Below are positions 54,302 to 63,876 of a DNA stretch of 64,000 nucleotides, in pieces. A program made the position numbers and the translations under genes. The stretch lies in contig JABTUK010000002.1 of the NCBI GenBank assembly GCA_015075405.1, positions 248,001-312,000 on the forward strand. The letters run 5' to 3'. The notes beneath the pieces were generated by a model, which ran no database searches, was not told the DNA's origin, and worked only from the letters and a program-made list of their open reading frames with translations. The stretch is from Anaerolineales bacterium (GTDB lineage: Bacteria > Chloroflexota > Anaerolineae > 4572-78 > J111). Position 1 is the stretch's first letter. Each line of letters begins with the position of its first letter.

Positions 54302-55156
54302 TCACATTTCACGCATCACGCTTGCCAGCTCTTGCACCTTTGCTCCTACATCCTTCGATTTCACCAAAGCCTCGCCAACCAAAATCGCATCAATGCCCTC
54401 TTTTGCCAGACGCGCTACATCTGCCGCCGTGTGGATGCCGCTTTCGGCCACAAAGCAGATATCGGCGGGCACGTGCTGGCGTAGCTCGATGCAAAGGTTC
54501 AAATCCACCGAAAAATCGCGCAAATCGCGGTTGTTGACCCCAATCAGCCGGGGCTGCAACGGCAAAACCCGCTCCAACTCGGCCCGGTCGTGGACTTCAA
54601 TCAGGGCGGTCAGGCCCAATTCGCGGGTCAAGGCCAGCAGGTCGGCCAGTTCTTTATCGTTGAGCACCGCCGCAATCAGCAGCAGCGCATCGGCCCCGGC
54701 AGCGCGAGCCTCGTACACTTGATACGGATGGAAGATGAAGTCCTTGCGGAGGAGGGGAGGCGAGGAGGCGAGGAGGCGAGGAGGCGAGGAGGCGGTCTCC
54801 GGTCTCCGGTCTCCGGTCGCCCCTAGAGCTTTTCGGATTTGGCTCAAATACTCCAGTTTGCCCTGAAAATACCGGGCATCGGTCAGCACCGAGATGGCGG
54901 CTGCGCCGTTGGTGGCGTAGGTTTGAGCCAGTTCAACCGGGTCGAAGTTGTGGCGCAGCAGTCCCTTGCTGGGCGATGCTTTTTTGACCTCGCCAATCAG
55001 GGCCACCCGGTTCGTCGCCCGTAAGGCGGCCACAAAATCCCTCGGTTTGGGAGATAGGGCGGCCTCGGCCCGCACGACGGCCGGCTCGCGGGCTTGCATC
55101 TGTTTGGGCAGTTCTTCATGGCGTTTGTATTTGATAATATCGTCTAATATTGTCAT
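54302..55156 (-). CDS. trpC: Indole-3-glycerol phosphate synthase with in-frame repeat insert
   Basis: A 284-residue TrpC that closes the indole ring; ordinary proteins have about 260 residues. The catalytic Lys in LIGEVKKASPSKG, the DARYFQG segment and the phosphate loop AESGIHTAADV are present. An insert, TGDRRPETASSPPRLLASSP (about 54742-54825), is encoded by gaggcgag and cggtctc words in tandem and sits before the conserved LLRKDFI strand. Without it the length would be normal. It is part of the first trp block with trpE and trpGD. Confidence 0.93.
   Translation of the reverse strand: MTILDDIIKYKRHEELPKQMQAREPAVVRAEAALSPKPRDFVAALRATNRVALIGEVKKASPSKGLLRHNFDPVELAQTYATNGAAAISVLTDARYFQGKLEYLSQIRKALGATGDRRPETASSPPRLLASSPPLLRKDFIFHPYQVYEARAAGADALLLIAAVLNDKELADLLALTRELGLTALIEVHDRAELERVLPLQPRLIGVNNRDLRDFSVDLNLCIELRQHVPADICFVAESGIHTAADVARLAKEGIDAILVGEALVKSKDVGAKVQELASVMREM
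54742..54825. repeat. Word tract inside trpC
   Basis: Four copies of ggcgagga followed by three to four copies of cggtctc, 84 bases, a multiple of three. Confidence 0.85.
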
Positions 55157-55215
55157 CGTTTTTCCAAACTTAATTGCCGGGATTAGGGGATTTGGGGATT
55201 TTTCTTTGTTTTTTA

Positions 55216-55339
55216 GTTACTACTCAGACTCATGTCATTTCGAGCGACGAAGGAGCGAGAAATCCCCAGGGCACAACACGTAAAAGTAAGGTATCGGGGA
55301 TTTCTCCCTGCGGTCGAAATGACATGGCTGAGCAGTTAC
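55216..55339. repeat. MITE-like palindromic repeat, copy B
   Basis: About 124 bp: ends gttactactcag...catgtcatttcga and tcgaaatgacatggctgagca..., inner gagaaatcccc/gggatttctc pair and central cacgtaaaagtaag. This copy is better paired than copy A (6828-6948) and lies in the 255-base gap between trpC and trpGD, upstream of trpC. Confidence 0.82.
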
Positions 55340-55411
55340 GTTTTTTACTTAATCGCGGCTTTCAAAGCGACGAACTTGAACGCTGGTGTCCCCAAATCCC
55401 GGCTAATTTCT

Positions 55412-57091
55412 TTACTGTCCTCCCACTTGTTGGGTAAAAACTATAAACTTCTCCAGCACCGCCAAAGCCGCGCCGCTGTCGAGGCTCTGGTTAGCCAGCT
55501 TGATACCGGCAGGCAGGTCGGCCGCTTTGCCGGCGGCAACAAGGGCAGCAGCAGCGTTGAGCACCACCACGTCCCGGCGTGGCCCATTTTCGCCTCCGGC
55601 CAGGATAGTGCGGGTGATGGTGGCGTTTTCCTCCGCGGTACCGCCCAACAAATCGGCCAGCGAGGCGCGGGCAAAGCCCAAGTCCAACGGGTCCAGCGTT
55701 TCGGTAGTCACCTGGCCCTGCTGTAGGCGGCTGACCCGATTGGGGCCGGTGGTGGTCAATTCGTCCAGGCCGCCGTGCCCATGCACCACAAACGCCCCCC
55801 GGCTGCCCAACTCACCGAGTACCTGGGCCAGCGGTTCGGTCAAGCGTTCATCGTACACACCGATAATCTGCGCCTGCGCCCCGGCGGGATTGGTCAGTGG
55901 GCCAAGCACGTTAAAAATCGTCCGCACCCCCAACTCGCGGCGCGGGCCGATGGCGTGTTTCATCGCCGGGTGCAGCTTGGGCGCAAACAGAAAGCCAATG
56001 CCCACCTCGTCAATCGCCTGGGCCACCTGCCCCGCGGTCAGTTCCAAATTGACGCCCAACGCAGCCAGCACGTCGGCGCTGCCGCTTTTGCTGCTGACCG
56101 AGCGGTTGCCGTGTTTGGCCACTTTTTGACCCGTTCCGGCAACCACAAACGCCGCCGTGGTGCTGATATTAAACGTCCCGGCGCTGTCGCCGCCGGTGCC
56201 GCAGGTGTCCACCAAATCCGCCGGCCCGGTGTTGGAACGCACCGGCGCGGCCAGCGAGCGCATGGCGCGGGCGCTGCCGGTGATTTCCTCGACTGTTTCC
56301 CCCTTCATCCGCAAGGCGGTGAGATAGGCCCCAATTTGGGCCGGGGTGGCTTCGCCGGCCATAATCTGCGACATGACCTCTTCGGCCTCTTCAATGTTGA
56401 GCGGCTCGCCGTTCATCACTTTATTGATGGCGGTTTTGATGGGAAAGATGATGGTGGGGGCGGGACGGGTGTCGGCGGCAGCCGCCGGCTCCGGCGCAGT
56501 GGTGGGCCTGGCCGGGCCGAAATCGCCGGCTTCGACCTGTAAAAAGTTGCGCAGCATCTCATGGCCGTATTCGGTTAAAATGGATTCGGGGTGGAACTGT
56601 ACCCCCACCACAGGATACTCTTTGTGCCGCAGGGCCATCACCTCGGCGTCTTTGCCCCGAGCGGTGATTTCCAGGCAGTCGGGCAGCGGCTCCTGCACAA
56701 TCAGCGAGTGATAGCGGGTGGCGGTCAACGGGCTGGGCAGATTGTGGAAGATGCCCTGCCCGTTGTGCTCGATGGGCGAGACTTTGCCATGCATAATTTT
56801 GTTGGCCCGCACCACCTTACCGCCAAAAGCCTGGCCGATAGCCTGGTGGCCCAGGCAGACGCCCAAAATCGGGATTTCCTGATAAAAGCGTTCGATTAAG
56901 GCCAGCGAAATACCGGCGTCGTCGGGTGTGCCCGGCCCGGGCGAAATTACAATTTGGTCAGGTTTCATAGCCGCAATCTCGTCCAGGGTAATAGCATCGT
57001 TGCGGCGCACTTCAATTTTATAACCCAACTCGCCCAGGTATTGGGCCAGGTTGTAGGTAAAAGAGTCGTAATTATCAATGAGTAAAATCAT
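55412..57091 (-). CDS. trpGD: Anthranilate synthase glutaminase / phosphoribosyltransferase fusion
   Basis: A 559-residue fusion. The N-terminal class I glutamine amidotransferase (about 1-190) supplies ammonia to TrpE; the catalytic Cys is in [10 protein letters not shown] and the His-Glu pair in QFHPESI. After a Pro/Ala-rich linker (about 193-215), the anthranilate phosphoribosyltransferase part (about 220-555) has [14 protein letters not shown] and [17 protein letters not shown] (split signature of the PRPP site). The trpG-trpD fusion order is the same as in E. coli TrpD. It lies between trpE and trpC. Confidence 0.97.
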   Translation of the reverse strand: MILLIDNYDSFTYNLAQYLGELGYKIEVRRNDAITLDEIAAMKPDQIVISPGPGTPDDAGISLALIERFYQEIPILGVCLGHQAIGQAFGGKVVRANKIMHGKVSPIEHNGQGIFHNLPSPLTATRYHSLIVQEPLPDCLEITARGKDAEVMALRHKEYPVVGVQFHPESILTEYGHEMLRNFLQVEAGDFGPARPTTAPEPAAAADTRPAPTIIFPIKTAINKVMNGEPLNIEEAEEVMSQIMAGEATPAQIGAYLTALRMKGETVEEITGSARAMRSLAAPVRSNTGPADLVDTCGTGGDSAGTFNISTTAAFVVAGTGQKVAKHGNRSVSSKSGSADVLAALGVNLELTAGQVAQAIDEVGIGFLFAPKLHPAMKHAIGPRRELGVRTIFNVLGPLTNPAGAQAQIIGVYDERLTEPLAQVLGELGSRGAFVVHGHGGLDELTTTGPNRVSRLQQGQVTTETLDPLDLGFARASLADLLGGTAEENATITRTILAGGENGPRRDVVVLNAAAALVAAGKAADLPAGIKLANQSLDSGAALAVLEKFIVFTQQVGGQ

Positions 57092-57104
57092 GGGAGTCCT
57101 CCTA

Positions 57105-57175
57105 AAAACGGGAGTAGGTAGTAAGTAGTAGGGAGTAGGGGAAGAGGGTCTCCCCTGCTCCCCGGCCCCCCTGCA
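57105..57175. repeat. Word-built hairpin between trpE and trpGD
   Basis: gggagtaggtagtaagtag words on the left and ctcccctgctccccgg-type words on the right; imperfectly mirrored. Confidence 0.6.
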
Positions 57176-57189
57176 CCTCTGCCGTTGTT

Positions 57190-58686
57190 TTATCTTTGAT
57201 GTTCAGCATATTTGACTGCCTCGGCCATCGCTTTGGCTTTGTTCCAGCTCTCTTCGTACTCGCGCTGCGGGTCGCTATCGGCAACGATGCCGCCGCCGGC
57301 TTGAATATGAACGGTGTCGCCCTGCATCACGGCGGTACGGATGGCGATACAGGAGTCCATCGTGCCGTCGTAGCCGATGTAGCCGATGACCCCGGCGTAA
57401 ATCCCCCGGCGAGTCGGTTCCAACTCGTCAATGATTTCCATGGCCCGCACTTTGGGGGCGCCGCTGACAGTTCCGGCCGGGAAGGTAGCCCGCAGCAGGT
57501 CAAAGGCATCGTAGCCCGCTTTGAGTTTGCCGCGCACATCAGAAACGATGTGCATGACGTGGGAATAACGCTCGACCACCATCAACTCTTCCACCTGCAC
57601 CGTGCTGTAGTCGCACACCCGGCCCAGGTCGTTGCGGCCCAAATCAACCAGCATAATGTGCTCGGCCCGCTCTTTTTCATCTTCGAGCAGTTCTTCAGCC
57701 AGGGCAATATCCTCTTCGACGGTCAGGCCGCGCCAGCGCGTCCCGGCAATGGGCCGCAGTTCGGCTATGCCTTCTTCCAGGCGCACGTGCATCTCCGGGC
57801 TGGCCGAGATAACATGCAGCGGTGGGCTGCCAACTCCGCCGGGGAAACGCATAAAAACCATATAGGGCGAGGGATTGTGCATGCGCAGCGCCCGGTAGAT
57901 GGCAAAGGGATGGGCCGTTGTCCGGCGCGACAGGCGCTGCGAGAGGACCACCTGAAAAATATCACCGGCGGCGATGTACTCTTTGGCCTTATTGACTGTC
58001 TCTCGATATTCTTCTACAGTAAAGTTGGAAACCAGGCCGTTGTGGCTGACATCGTTGGGCGGCGACACTTCGGGCAACGGGGCGTTCAGGCGGGCTACCA
58101 CTTCGTCAATGCGGGAAATGGCTCGCTGATAGGCGGTCCTAACATCGCCGCGGGTCAAATCGGCGTTGGCGACCACTTGCAGCCGTTGGCGGGCGTGGTC
58201 AAAAACCACCAAGGTGTGAGCAATCATAAAAGCCGCTTCGGGCACGTGGAGTTCGTCGGGATTGTCGTCGGGCAGTCGCTCGAAGCGGCGCACCGCATCA
58301 TAGCTGAGAAAGCCCACCGCGCCGCCGATAAACCGGGGCAAGTCGGCCAGGCGCACCGGCTTGTAGCGCGACATCTCCCTTTTTAAGACCTCCAGTGGGT
58401 CCAGCCCATTTTCCAGGGGTATGGAGCGGCCATAACCATCGCTGGCAATATAGACCTCGTTGCCAAAGGTGGTCATCAACCCACGCGGGCGCACGCCAAT
58501 GAAGGAGTAGCGGGCCACCTGCTCACCCCCGGAAACCGACTCCAGCAAAAAACTGGAGCCTTCATCCTGCAATTTAAGATAGATGCTGACCGGCGTCTCC
58601 ATATCCGCCGGCAAATCGCGATGGATGGGAATCAGGTTGCCCTTGTCCGCCATCGCTTCCACTTGTTCTAAGGTTGGTTTGTACAT
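57190..58686 (-). CDS. trpE: Anthranilate synthase component I
   Basis: A 498-residue chorismate-using enzyme producing anthranilate. The feedback-inhibition pocket motif LLES is visible near residue 47 (FLLESVSGG). The catalytic half has the GTRWRG segment, [12 protein letters not shown] and the C-terminal [20 protein letters not shown] good SD (CTGGAGGG) is 5 bases before the ATG. It is the first gene after the T-box leader, so its transcription follows tRNA-Trp charging. Confidence 0.98.
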   Translation of the reverse strand: MYKPTLEQVEAMADKGNLIPIHRDLPADMETPVSIYLKLQDEGSSFLLESVSGGEQVARYSFIGVRPRGLMTTFGNEVYIASDGYGRSIPLENGLDPLEVLKREMSRYKPVRLADLPRFIGGAVGFLSYDAVRRFERLPDDNPDELHVPEAAFMIAHTLVVFDHARQRLQVVANADLTRGDVRTAYQRAISRIDEVVARLNAPLPEVSPPNDVSHNGLVSNFTVEEYRETVNKAKEYIAAGDIFQVVLSQRLSRRTTAHPFAIYRALRMHNPSPYMVFMRFPGGVGSPPLHVISASPEMHVRLEEGIAELRPIAGTRWRGLTVEEDIALAEELLEDEKERAEHIMLVDLGRNDLGRVCDYSTVQVEELMVVERYSHVMHIVSDVRGKLKAGYDAFDLLRATFPAGTVSGAPKVRAMEIIDELEPTRRGIYAGVIGYIGYDGTMDSCIAIRTAVMQGDTVHIQAGGGIVADSDPQREYEESWNKAKAMAEAVKYAEHQR

Positions 58687-58697
58687 GCTGCCCTCCA

Positions 58698-58776
58698 GTT
58701 GTATAAGTAGACGGTAGACGGTAGACAGTAGACGGGGTAATTCTTTCCCCGTCTACCGTCTACTGTCTACTGTCTG
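58698..58776. repeat. Word-built hairpin between T-box terminator and trpE
   Basis: Heptamer-like ggtagac words (agtagacggtagacggtag) are mirrored by ctaccgtctactgtctac. It lies in the mRNA between the T-box terminator and the trpE ribosome site. Confidence 0.85.
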
Positions 58777-58781
58777 CCAAA

Positions 58782-59139
58782 ATAAAAACCTCCCGCCGCC
58801 GTCGAGTCCAAATAGATGGAACTTGACGGGGACGAGAGGTTGAATCTCCCGTGGTGCCACCCCCCTTAAACCGGCTTAAAAAGAAAAACCTTGCGCGAAA
58901 CACACAAGGTTTAGGTCAAAGCCAGTTTCACTCAGTAGATACGCAGCCGCAGTGGGCTTGAATATCCGTCTCCCTGATAACGGTGGAGGCTCCGGCGCGG
59001 CCTACTGGTGACACGTTCGGGGCGCAACTCGCAGGCCCATTCACCGCTCGCGCTCGTACCGGCCTCACACCGGGCAGCCGGCTCTCTGAACGCCGCTTGA
59101 GCGGTTACTCTTCCTGGTCAACATCTTTGAGTTTGAATT
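58782..59139 (-). promoter_or_regulatory. T-box riboswitch, tRNA-Trp type, upstream of trpE
   Basis: On the minus strand the T-box sequence GGGTGGCACCACGGGAG (about 58863-58847) is followed by a terminator (58782-58841: aacctc...gaggtt arms, then TTTTTATTTT). Upstream, a stem I with an AGAGAGCCGG segment, a GTGTGAGGCCGG loop and a GAATGGGCC bulge is present. The TGG (59039-59037) after GAA is the likely specifier codon, which fits the tryptophan operon. Uncharged tRNA-Trp would stabilise the antiterminator and let transcription enter trpE. Confidence 0.92.
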
Positions 59140-59145
59140 GCCAAC

Positions 59146-59174
59146 AATTTATCATAGATAGAAATTTTTGTCAA
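59146..59174 (-). promoter_or_regulatory. Promoter of the trp operon
   Basis: On the minus strand a perfect TTGACA (59174-59169) and TAAATT (59151-59146) lie 17 bases apart, just upstream of the T-box start. Confidence 0.8.
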
Positions 59175-59379
59175 ACTTAATTTTGCCTGTCTCACCCTGG
59201 GCTTGGGGCCGGTTTAAGAGGGAGGTTTTGATTGGGGAAGTAAACAGTATGCTGGGGTAAAATTGTTTGAGGCAACAAAGTAACAACACAACCCATTCCA
59301 TGTTATAATGGTCAGTAACCTTTGTCAAGAGTTTGGAAGTAAGAACCGTCACGAGTTACTGCCCACCACCGGTAATAAA

Positions 59380-59610
59380 ATGTCTTCCGGGGGTCAGCAG
59401 TCTGCCGCTGGCGGTCTATTTACGACGGAGATTGTAATGATTGTCAGCTTGGTTCTGATGGTGAGTCTCTGCGCCGTAGCCCTGCTGGTGCTGGTGGGTC
59501 TGGTCGTGGGGATTATTATTATCATGAAAAGCGGTGAGCGAGATACCGTATCCTCGGCCCGCGAGGGTTGGATCAACCGCCGCAGCGATAAAGATGAGCA
59601 GGGCTGGTAA
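59380..59610 (+). CDS. Small single-span membrane protein (76 aa)
   Basis: The ATG at 59380 begins MSSGGQQSAAGGLF; the frame is open further upstream (59308) but with a less plausible N-terminus. One or two hydrophobic stretches (about 18-48, EIVMIVSLVLMVSL and LLVLVGLVVGIII) are followed by a charged cytoplasmic-type tail (RDTVSSAREGWINRRSDKDEQGW). A tataat box lies at about 59303-59308 but no clear -35. The family is unknown. It is monocistronic and ends in a strong terminator. Confidence 0.65.
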   Translation: MSSGGQQSAAGGLFTTEIVMIVSLVLMVSLCAVALLVLVGLVVGIIIIMKSGERDTVSSAREGWINRRSDKDEQGW

Positions 59611-59643
59611 AAAAGGCCGGCTGAATTCAGCCGGCCTTTTTTA
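59606..59643. terminator. Bidirectional intrinsic terminator
   Basis: A perfect palindrome aaaaaaggccggctgaattc with its complement forms a long stem flanked by A and T runs. It serves the small membrane gene (plus) and folE (minus). Confidence 0.93.
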
Positions 59644-59714
59644 GTCAAAGTTGAGGATACCTTTGTGCCCTATCCGCACCCCAAATCATAGATATTTTCA
59701 CCATCGCTCCTGAT

Positions 59715-60359
59715 TTAAGCGCGGATCAATTGCATAAACTCCTGGCGCAGTTGGGCATCGTCCTGAAATACACCTCGCATCGCGCTGGTAACGGTGGAAC
59801 TGTTCTGCTTCTGCACCCCGCGCATCATCATGCAAAAATGGCTGGCTTCGATGACTACCGCCACCCCGCGCGCATCCAGAACCTCCAGCAGAGTATCGGC
59901 TACCTGGCTGGTTAATCGTTCCTGGACCTGCAAGCGCCGGGCAAACAGATCAACCAGGCGGGCAATCTTGCTCAAGCCAATGATCTTGGCATTGGGCAGA
60001 TAACCTACATGCGCCTTGCCAAAGAAGGGCAGCATGTGATGCTCGCACAAAGAGTAGAACTCAATATCCTTGACCAGTACCAATTCCTGGCTCTCGGCTT
60101 CAAAAAGGGCATCGTTAAGCACGTCATCCAGAGATGCGCTGTAGCCACTGGTCAAAAAATCCATCGCTTTCGCTACCCGGAGGGGAGTTCGCTGCAACCC
60201 CTCTCGCTCGGGGTCTTCGCCCACCCGCACCAGCATTTGCTGAACCAGGCTCTCAAAATGGGGATCGTAAATCTCATTGGGGTCAACCATTTTTAGCTGG
60301 GTTGAGTAATGACCATTCCCGTTGCCATTGAGCGGTAAGACTGCCACTTGATTCTTCAT
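59715..60359 (-). CDS. folE: GTP cyclohydrolase I, FolE
   Basis: A 214-residue enzyme converting GTP to 7,8-dihydroneopterin triphosphate, the first step to folate. It has the zinc ligand segment [20 protein letters not shown] (Cys and His pair), the [18 protein letters not shown] helix, and the C-terminal [10 protein letters not shown] with the second zinc Cys. The N-terminus carries a short low-complexity extension. It is the zinc-dependent IA type. Monocistronic; no riboswitch is recognised in its upstream gap. Confidence 0.96.
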   Translation of the reverse strand: MKNQVAVLPLNGNGNGHYSTQLKMVDPNEIYDPHFESLVQQMLVRVGEDPEREGLQRTPLRVAKAMDFLTSGYSASLDDVLNDALFEAESQELVLVKDIEFYSLCEHHMLPFFGKAHVGYLPNAKIIGLSKIARLVDLFARRLQVQERLTSQVADTLLEVLDARGVAVVIEASHFCMMMRGVQKQNSSTVTSAMRGVFQDDAQLRQEFMQLIRA

Positions 60360-60589
60360 TAGATTTGTTTATCTCCCTATCTTTAGAAAGTTTTAGAGTT
60401 AACCGTAACTCAAGATAATGTCTCGGCAAGACTAATATCGTTACATTTTATCAGATTTTCAGCCATTTGTCAATAATATGTACATATATTGTCTATATTT
60501 AGATCAGTAAAAACCGGTCAGGTTTTTGTAAAGCTTATCGCTGAGATCTGGATTAGCTAAAATGGGTCATTTTTACAACCCCTCTGTTT
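60360..60589. other. Intergenic region between folE and the fasciclin gene
   Basis: This AT-rich gap must contain the folE promoter (minus strand) and a termination zone for the fasciclin gene. I see no gene and no convincing consensus promoter in it. Confidence 0.5.
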
Positions 60590-60626
60590 TTAGAAAAAAG
60601 GGATGCAATCAATTGACTGCATCCCT
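60590..60626 (-). terminator. Intrinsic terminator of the fasciclin gene
   Basis: aagggatgcaatcaattgac with its imperfect mirror gactgcatccctt gives a 10-12-bp stem; on the minus strand six T follow. It lies 40 bases after the fasciclin stop. Confidence 0.9.
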
Positions 60627-60664
60627 TGTGAAGGTAAGTAACTAAGGCTATGGGGTTGTCTGAA

Positions 60665-63625
60665 TTAGCGGTTCCAGCCTAGCCGTAGGGCCAGGCCGGC
60701 CATCAACAGGACCAGCCCCAGGCCAAGCGCGGCGGCGAACATGGTAATACTTGTTGAAAGCTCACCGCCAGTGGCAGGCAGCGCCTGTGGAGCAGCCTGC
60801 GGAGCAGCCGGAGCTGGCTCAGCGGGAGGCAGGAGCACGGTATCAATCACGTGGATGACGCCATTGGAGGTCTCGATGTCGGTGATGACTACCTGCGAAG
60901 CGTCGTTCAAAAAGACATTGCCGCCATCCACCTTGATGGAAACGGGCATCCCGGCAACGGTGTCCGCCGAGGTCAGGTTGACCACATCCGCGGCCATCAC
61001 CTTGCCGCTGACAACGTGGTAGGTCAAGACCTGGGTCAAGGCTGCCTTATCGGCCAGCAAATCTTCCAGCGCTCCAGCCGGCAGCTTGGCAAAAGCATCG
61101 TCGGTGGGGGCGAAGACGGTGAAGGGGCCGGGTCCTTTGAGGGTGTCAATCAATCCGGCTTCGGTCAGGGCGGTTGCCAGGGTGGTAAAGCGACCATCGG
61201 CCACTGCTGTGTCTATGATGTCCAACGGTTGAGTGTCGCCCATACTCTCGCCGGCCGGCGGGAAGAGGACGTTGTCAATGATGTGGATGACGCCGTTTGA
61301 CCCTTGAATGTCAGTACCGATGATAAAGGCATTGTCGTTGAGCAGCACCCGGCCATCGGGCAGAGTTTTGATGGTGATGGGCTTGCCGGCTACCGTGTCA
61401 GCCGACCCCAATTTGATCACATCGCCAGCCAGCAGTTTGCCGGAGACAACGTGGTAAGTGAGAACCTCTTGCAGGGTGGGCACATCGCCTAACAGACCTT
61501 GCAGGTCGGCCTGGGGAATCTTGGCAAAAGCTTCATCGTTGGGCGCAAAAACGGTGAAGGGTCCCGGTCCTTTGAGAGTATCCACCAATTCGGCAGCCTG
61601 CAAGGCTGAAACCAGCGAGGTGAAGCGCCCATTCTCGATAGCCAGGTCAACAATTGTGGGACCTTCGGCCATGACCGGCTTTTCCATCGCCGTATCGTCA
61701 GCCCCCGCCGCCGCAGTTTCTTCCGCTGAACCGGGGATGCACAGCGCCTGGCCCACGTTGATGATATTCGGGTCATCAATGCTGGTGTAGGTAGCATCAG
61801 CAGCGGCAGCGGCGTTGGTCGCTTCGACAATCAGGTTATAAGCCTGGGTGTTGCCCAGGAACTTGTTGGCGATCAGGCCCATAGTATCATCGGCCTGAAC
61901 TACATAACTCTCGGCGCAGACTGTCTCGCTTGCGGCCATAACCGGCTCCTCCATCGCCGCGGGCGCTTCAGCGGGAGGCAGGAGCACGGTATCAATAACG
62001 TGGATGACGCCGTTGGAGGTCTCGATGTCGGTGATGACCACCTGCGAAGCGTCGTTCAAAAAGACATTGCCGCCATCCACCTTGATGGAAACGGGCATGC
62101 CGGCAACGGTGTCCGCCGAGGTCAGGTTGACCACATCCGCGGCCATCACCTTGCCGCTGACAACGTGGTAGGTCAAGACCTGGGTCAAGGCTGCCTTATC
62201 GGCCAGCAAATCTTCCAGCGCTCCAGCCGGCAGCTTGGCAAAAGCATCGTCGGTGGGGGCGAAGACGGTGAAGGGGCCGGGTCCTTTGAGGGTGTCAATC
62301 AAGCCGGCTTCGGTCAGGGCGGTTGCCAGGGTGGTGAAGCGGCCATCGGCCACCGCTGTGTCTATGATGTCCAACGGTTGAGTGTCGCCCATACTCTCGC
62401 CGGCCGGCGGGAAGAGGACGTTGTCAATGATGTGGATGACGCCGTTTGACCCTTGAATGTCAGTACCGATGATAAAGGCATTGTCGTTGAGCAGCACCCG
62501 GCCATCGGGCAGAGTTTTGATGGTGATGGGCTTGCCGGCTACCGTGTCAGCCGACCCCAATTTGATCACATCGCCAGCCAGCAGTTTGCCGGAGACAACG
62601 TGGTAAGTGAGAACCTCTTGCAGGGTGGGCACATCGCCTAACAGACCTTGCAGGTCGGCCTGGGGAATCTTGGCAAAAGCTTCATCGTTGGGCGCAAAAA
62701 CGGTGAAGGGTCCCGGTCCTTTGAGAGTATCCACCAATTCGGCAGCCTGCAAGGCTGAAACCAGCGAGGTGAAGCGCCCATTCTCGATAGCCAGGTCAAC
62801 AATTGTGGGACCTTCGGCCATGACCGGCTTTTCCATCGCCGTATCGTCAGCCCCCGCCGCCGCAGTTTCTTCCGCTGAACCGGGGATGCACAGCGCCTGG
62901 CCCACGTTGATGATATTCGGGTCATCAATGCTGGTGTAGGTAGCATCAGCAGCGGCAGCGGCGTTGGTCGCTTCGACAATCAGGTTATAAGCCTGGGTGT
63001 TGCCCAGGAACTTGTTGGCGATCAGGCCCATAGTATCATCGGCCTGAACTACATAACTCTCGGCGCAGACTGTCTCGCTTGCGGCCATAACCGGCTCCTC
63101 CATCGCCGCGGGCGCTTCAGCGGGAGGCAGGAGCACGGTATCAATCACGTGGATGACGCCGTTGGAGGTCTCGATGTCGGTGATGACCACCTGCGAAGCG
63201 TCGTTCAAAAAGACATTGCCGCCATCCACCTTGATGGAAACGGGCATCCCGGCAACGGTGTCCGCCGAGGTCAGGTTGACCACATCCGCGGCCATCACCT
63301 TGCCGCTGACAACGTGGTAGGTCAAGACCTGGGTCAAGGCTGCCTTATCGGCCAGCAAATCTTCCAGCGCTCCAGCCGGCAGCTTGGCAAAGGCATCGTC
63401 GGTGGGGGCGAAGACGGTGAAGGGGCCGGGTCCTTTGAGGGTGTCAATCAAGCCGGCTTCGGTCAGGGCAGTCGCCAGGGTGGTAAAGCGACCATCGGCC
63501 ACTGCTGTGTCTATGATGTCCATAGCCGCCTGCTGCGGCGGCGCGGCCAGAACTTGGCCTCCACCGACAACCAACAACAGCATAACCATCATAACTGCTA
63601 CAAACTTCTTGGTAGGTTGAAACAT
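60665..63625 (-). CDS. Fasciclin/LysM surface protein with LPxTG-like anchor and internal repeats
   Basis: A 986-residue secreted protein. The ATG at 63625 is chosen because AAGGAGAAGG lies just before it; an ATG 10 codons upstream is less likely. A signal peptide ending VLA-A is followed by five fasciclin (FAS1) domains and two LysM domains in the order A, LysM, B, A, LysM, B, A. Each FAS1 domain has the [10 protein letters not shown] and YHVVSGK signatures. The protein ends in LPATGG, a hydrophobic span and the tail RLGWNR, the layout of a sortase-type or archaeo/rhombosortase-like anchor. The A-LysM-B unit is repeated at 1149-bp spacing with near-identical DNA. It is an adhesion protein by family. 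Confidence 0.93.
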   Translation of the reverse strand: MFQPTKKFVAVMMVMLLLVVGGGQVLAAPPQQAAMDIIDTAVADGRFTTLATALTEAGLIDTLKGPGPFTVFAPTDDAFAKLPAGALEDLLADKAALTQVLTYHVVSGKVMAADVVNLTSADTVAGMPVSIKVDGGNVFLNDASQVVITDIETSNGVIHVIDTVLLPPAEAPAAMEEPVMAASETVCAESYVVQADDTMGLIANKFLGNTQAYNLIVEATNAAAAADATYTSIDDPNIINVGQALCIPGSAEETAAAGADDTAMEKPVMAEGPTIVDLAIENGRFTSLVSALQAAELVDTLKGPGPFTVFAPNDEAFAKIPQADLQGLLGDVPTLQEVLTYHVVSGKLLAGDVIKLGSADTVAGKPITIKTLPDGRVLLNDNAFIIGTDIQGSNGVIHIIDNVLFPPAGESMGDTQPLDIIDTAVADGRFTTLATALTEAGLIDTLKGPGPFTVFAPTDDAFAKLPAGALEDLLADKAALTQVLTYHVVSGKVMAADVVNLTSADTVAGMPVSIKVDGGNVFLNDASQVVITDIETSNGVIHVIDTVLLPPAEAPAAMEEPVMAASETVCAESYVVQADDTMGLIANKFLGNTQAYNLIVEATNAAAAADATYTSIDDPNIINVGQALCIPGSAEETAAAGADDTAMEKPVMAEGPTIVDLAIENGRFTSLVSALQAAELVDTLKGPGPFTVFAPNDEAFAKIPQADLQGLLGDVPTLQEVLTYHVVSGKLLAGDVIKLGSADTVAGKPITIKTLPDGRVLLNDNAFIIGTDIQGSNGVIHIIDNVLFPPAGESMGDTQPLDIIDTAVADGRFTTLATALTEAGLIDTLKGPGPFTVFAPTDDAFAKLPAGALEDLLADKAALTQVLTYHVVSGKVMAADVVNLTSADTVAGMPVSIKVDGGNVFLNDASQVVITDIETSNGVIHVIDTVLLPPAEPAPAAPQAAPQALPATGGELSTSITMFAAALGLGLVLLMAGLALRLGWNR
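60825..63520. repeat. Tandem 1149-bp repeat within the fasciclin gene
   Basis: Two and a third copies of a 383-codon unit. Spacing was checked at several landmarks, for example 60851/62000/63149 and 61304/62453. Differences between copies are single bases, for example caatcc versus caagcc and aac versus cac. Confidence 0.95.
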
Positions 63626-63780
63626 TTTTCCTTCTCCTTTTTTCAGTAGGTTCATTTTTTTCTGCTCAGTGGCAGTTCACTCTATATTACGCAGCGCAAC
63701 TCATTTTGCATTCAAAAAATCTATATTTTGTCTATAAATTTTCTATAAATTGCACAAATAGTGTTGCGACAAAAAACCCT
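63626..63780. other. Gap between the fasciclin gene and the right-hand IS
   Basis: AT-rich sequence with three ctata-type words (tctatattttgtctataaattttctataaatt) at about 63720-63750. It should hold the fasciclin promoter (minus strand) and the left end of the IS, neither of which can be fixed. Confidence 0.45.
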
Positions 63781-63815
63781 GGAGTTTGGCCTTTTCTTCA
63801 GGGGTATTGAAAAGA

Positions 63816-63873
63816 AGAAGCCTCTTGGGTAAAGTTATGGTTGCGAGACCAAACAAAACCCCAGGAGGCTTCT
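63816..63873 (+). promoter_or_regulatory. SD-sequestering hairpin before the second transposase
   Basis: agaagcctcttggg (63816-63829) pairs with cccaggaggcttct (63860-63873) at 13 of 14 positions, hiding the AGGAGG. The loop contains ggttgcgagacc (63839-63850). Confidence 0.75.
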
Positions 63874-63876
63874 GTC

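Noticed and set aside
57196..58386. 396-codon open frame antisense to trpE
   Set aside because: Shadow of trpE.
58782..59139. trp leader peptide attenuation instead of a T-box
   Set aside because: The T-box core sequence, terminator/antiterminator overlap and GAA-TGG bulge are diagnostic; no Trp-rich leader ORF was found.
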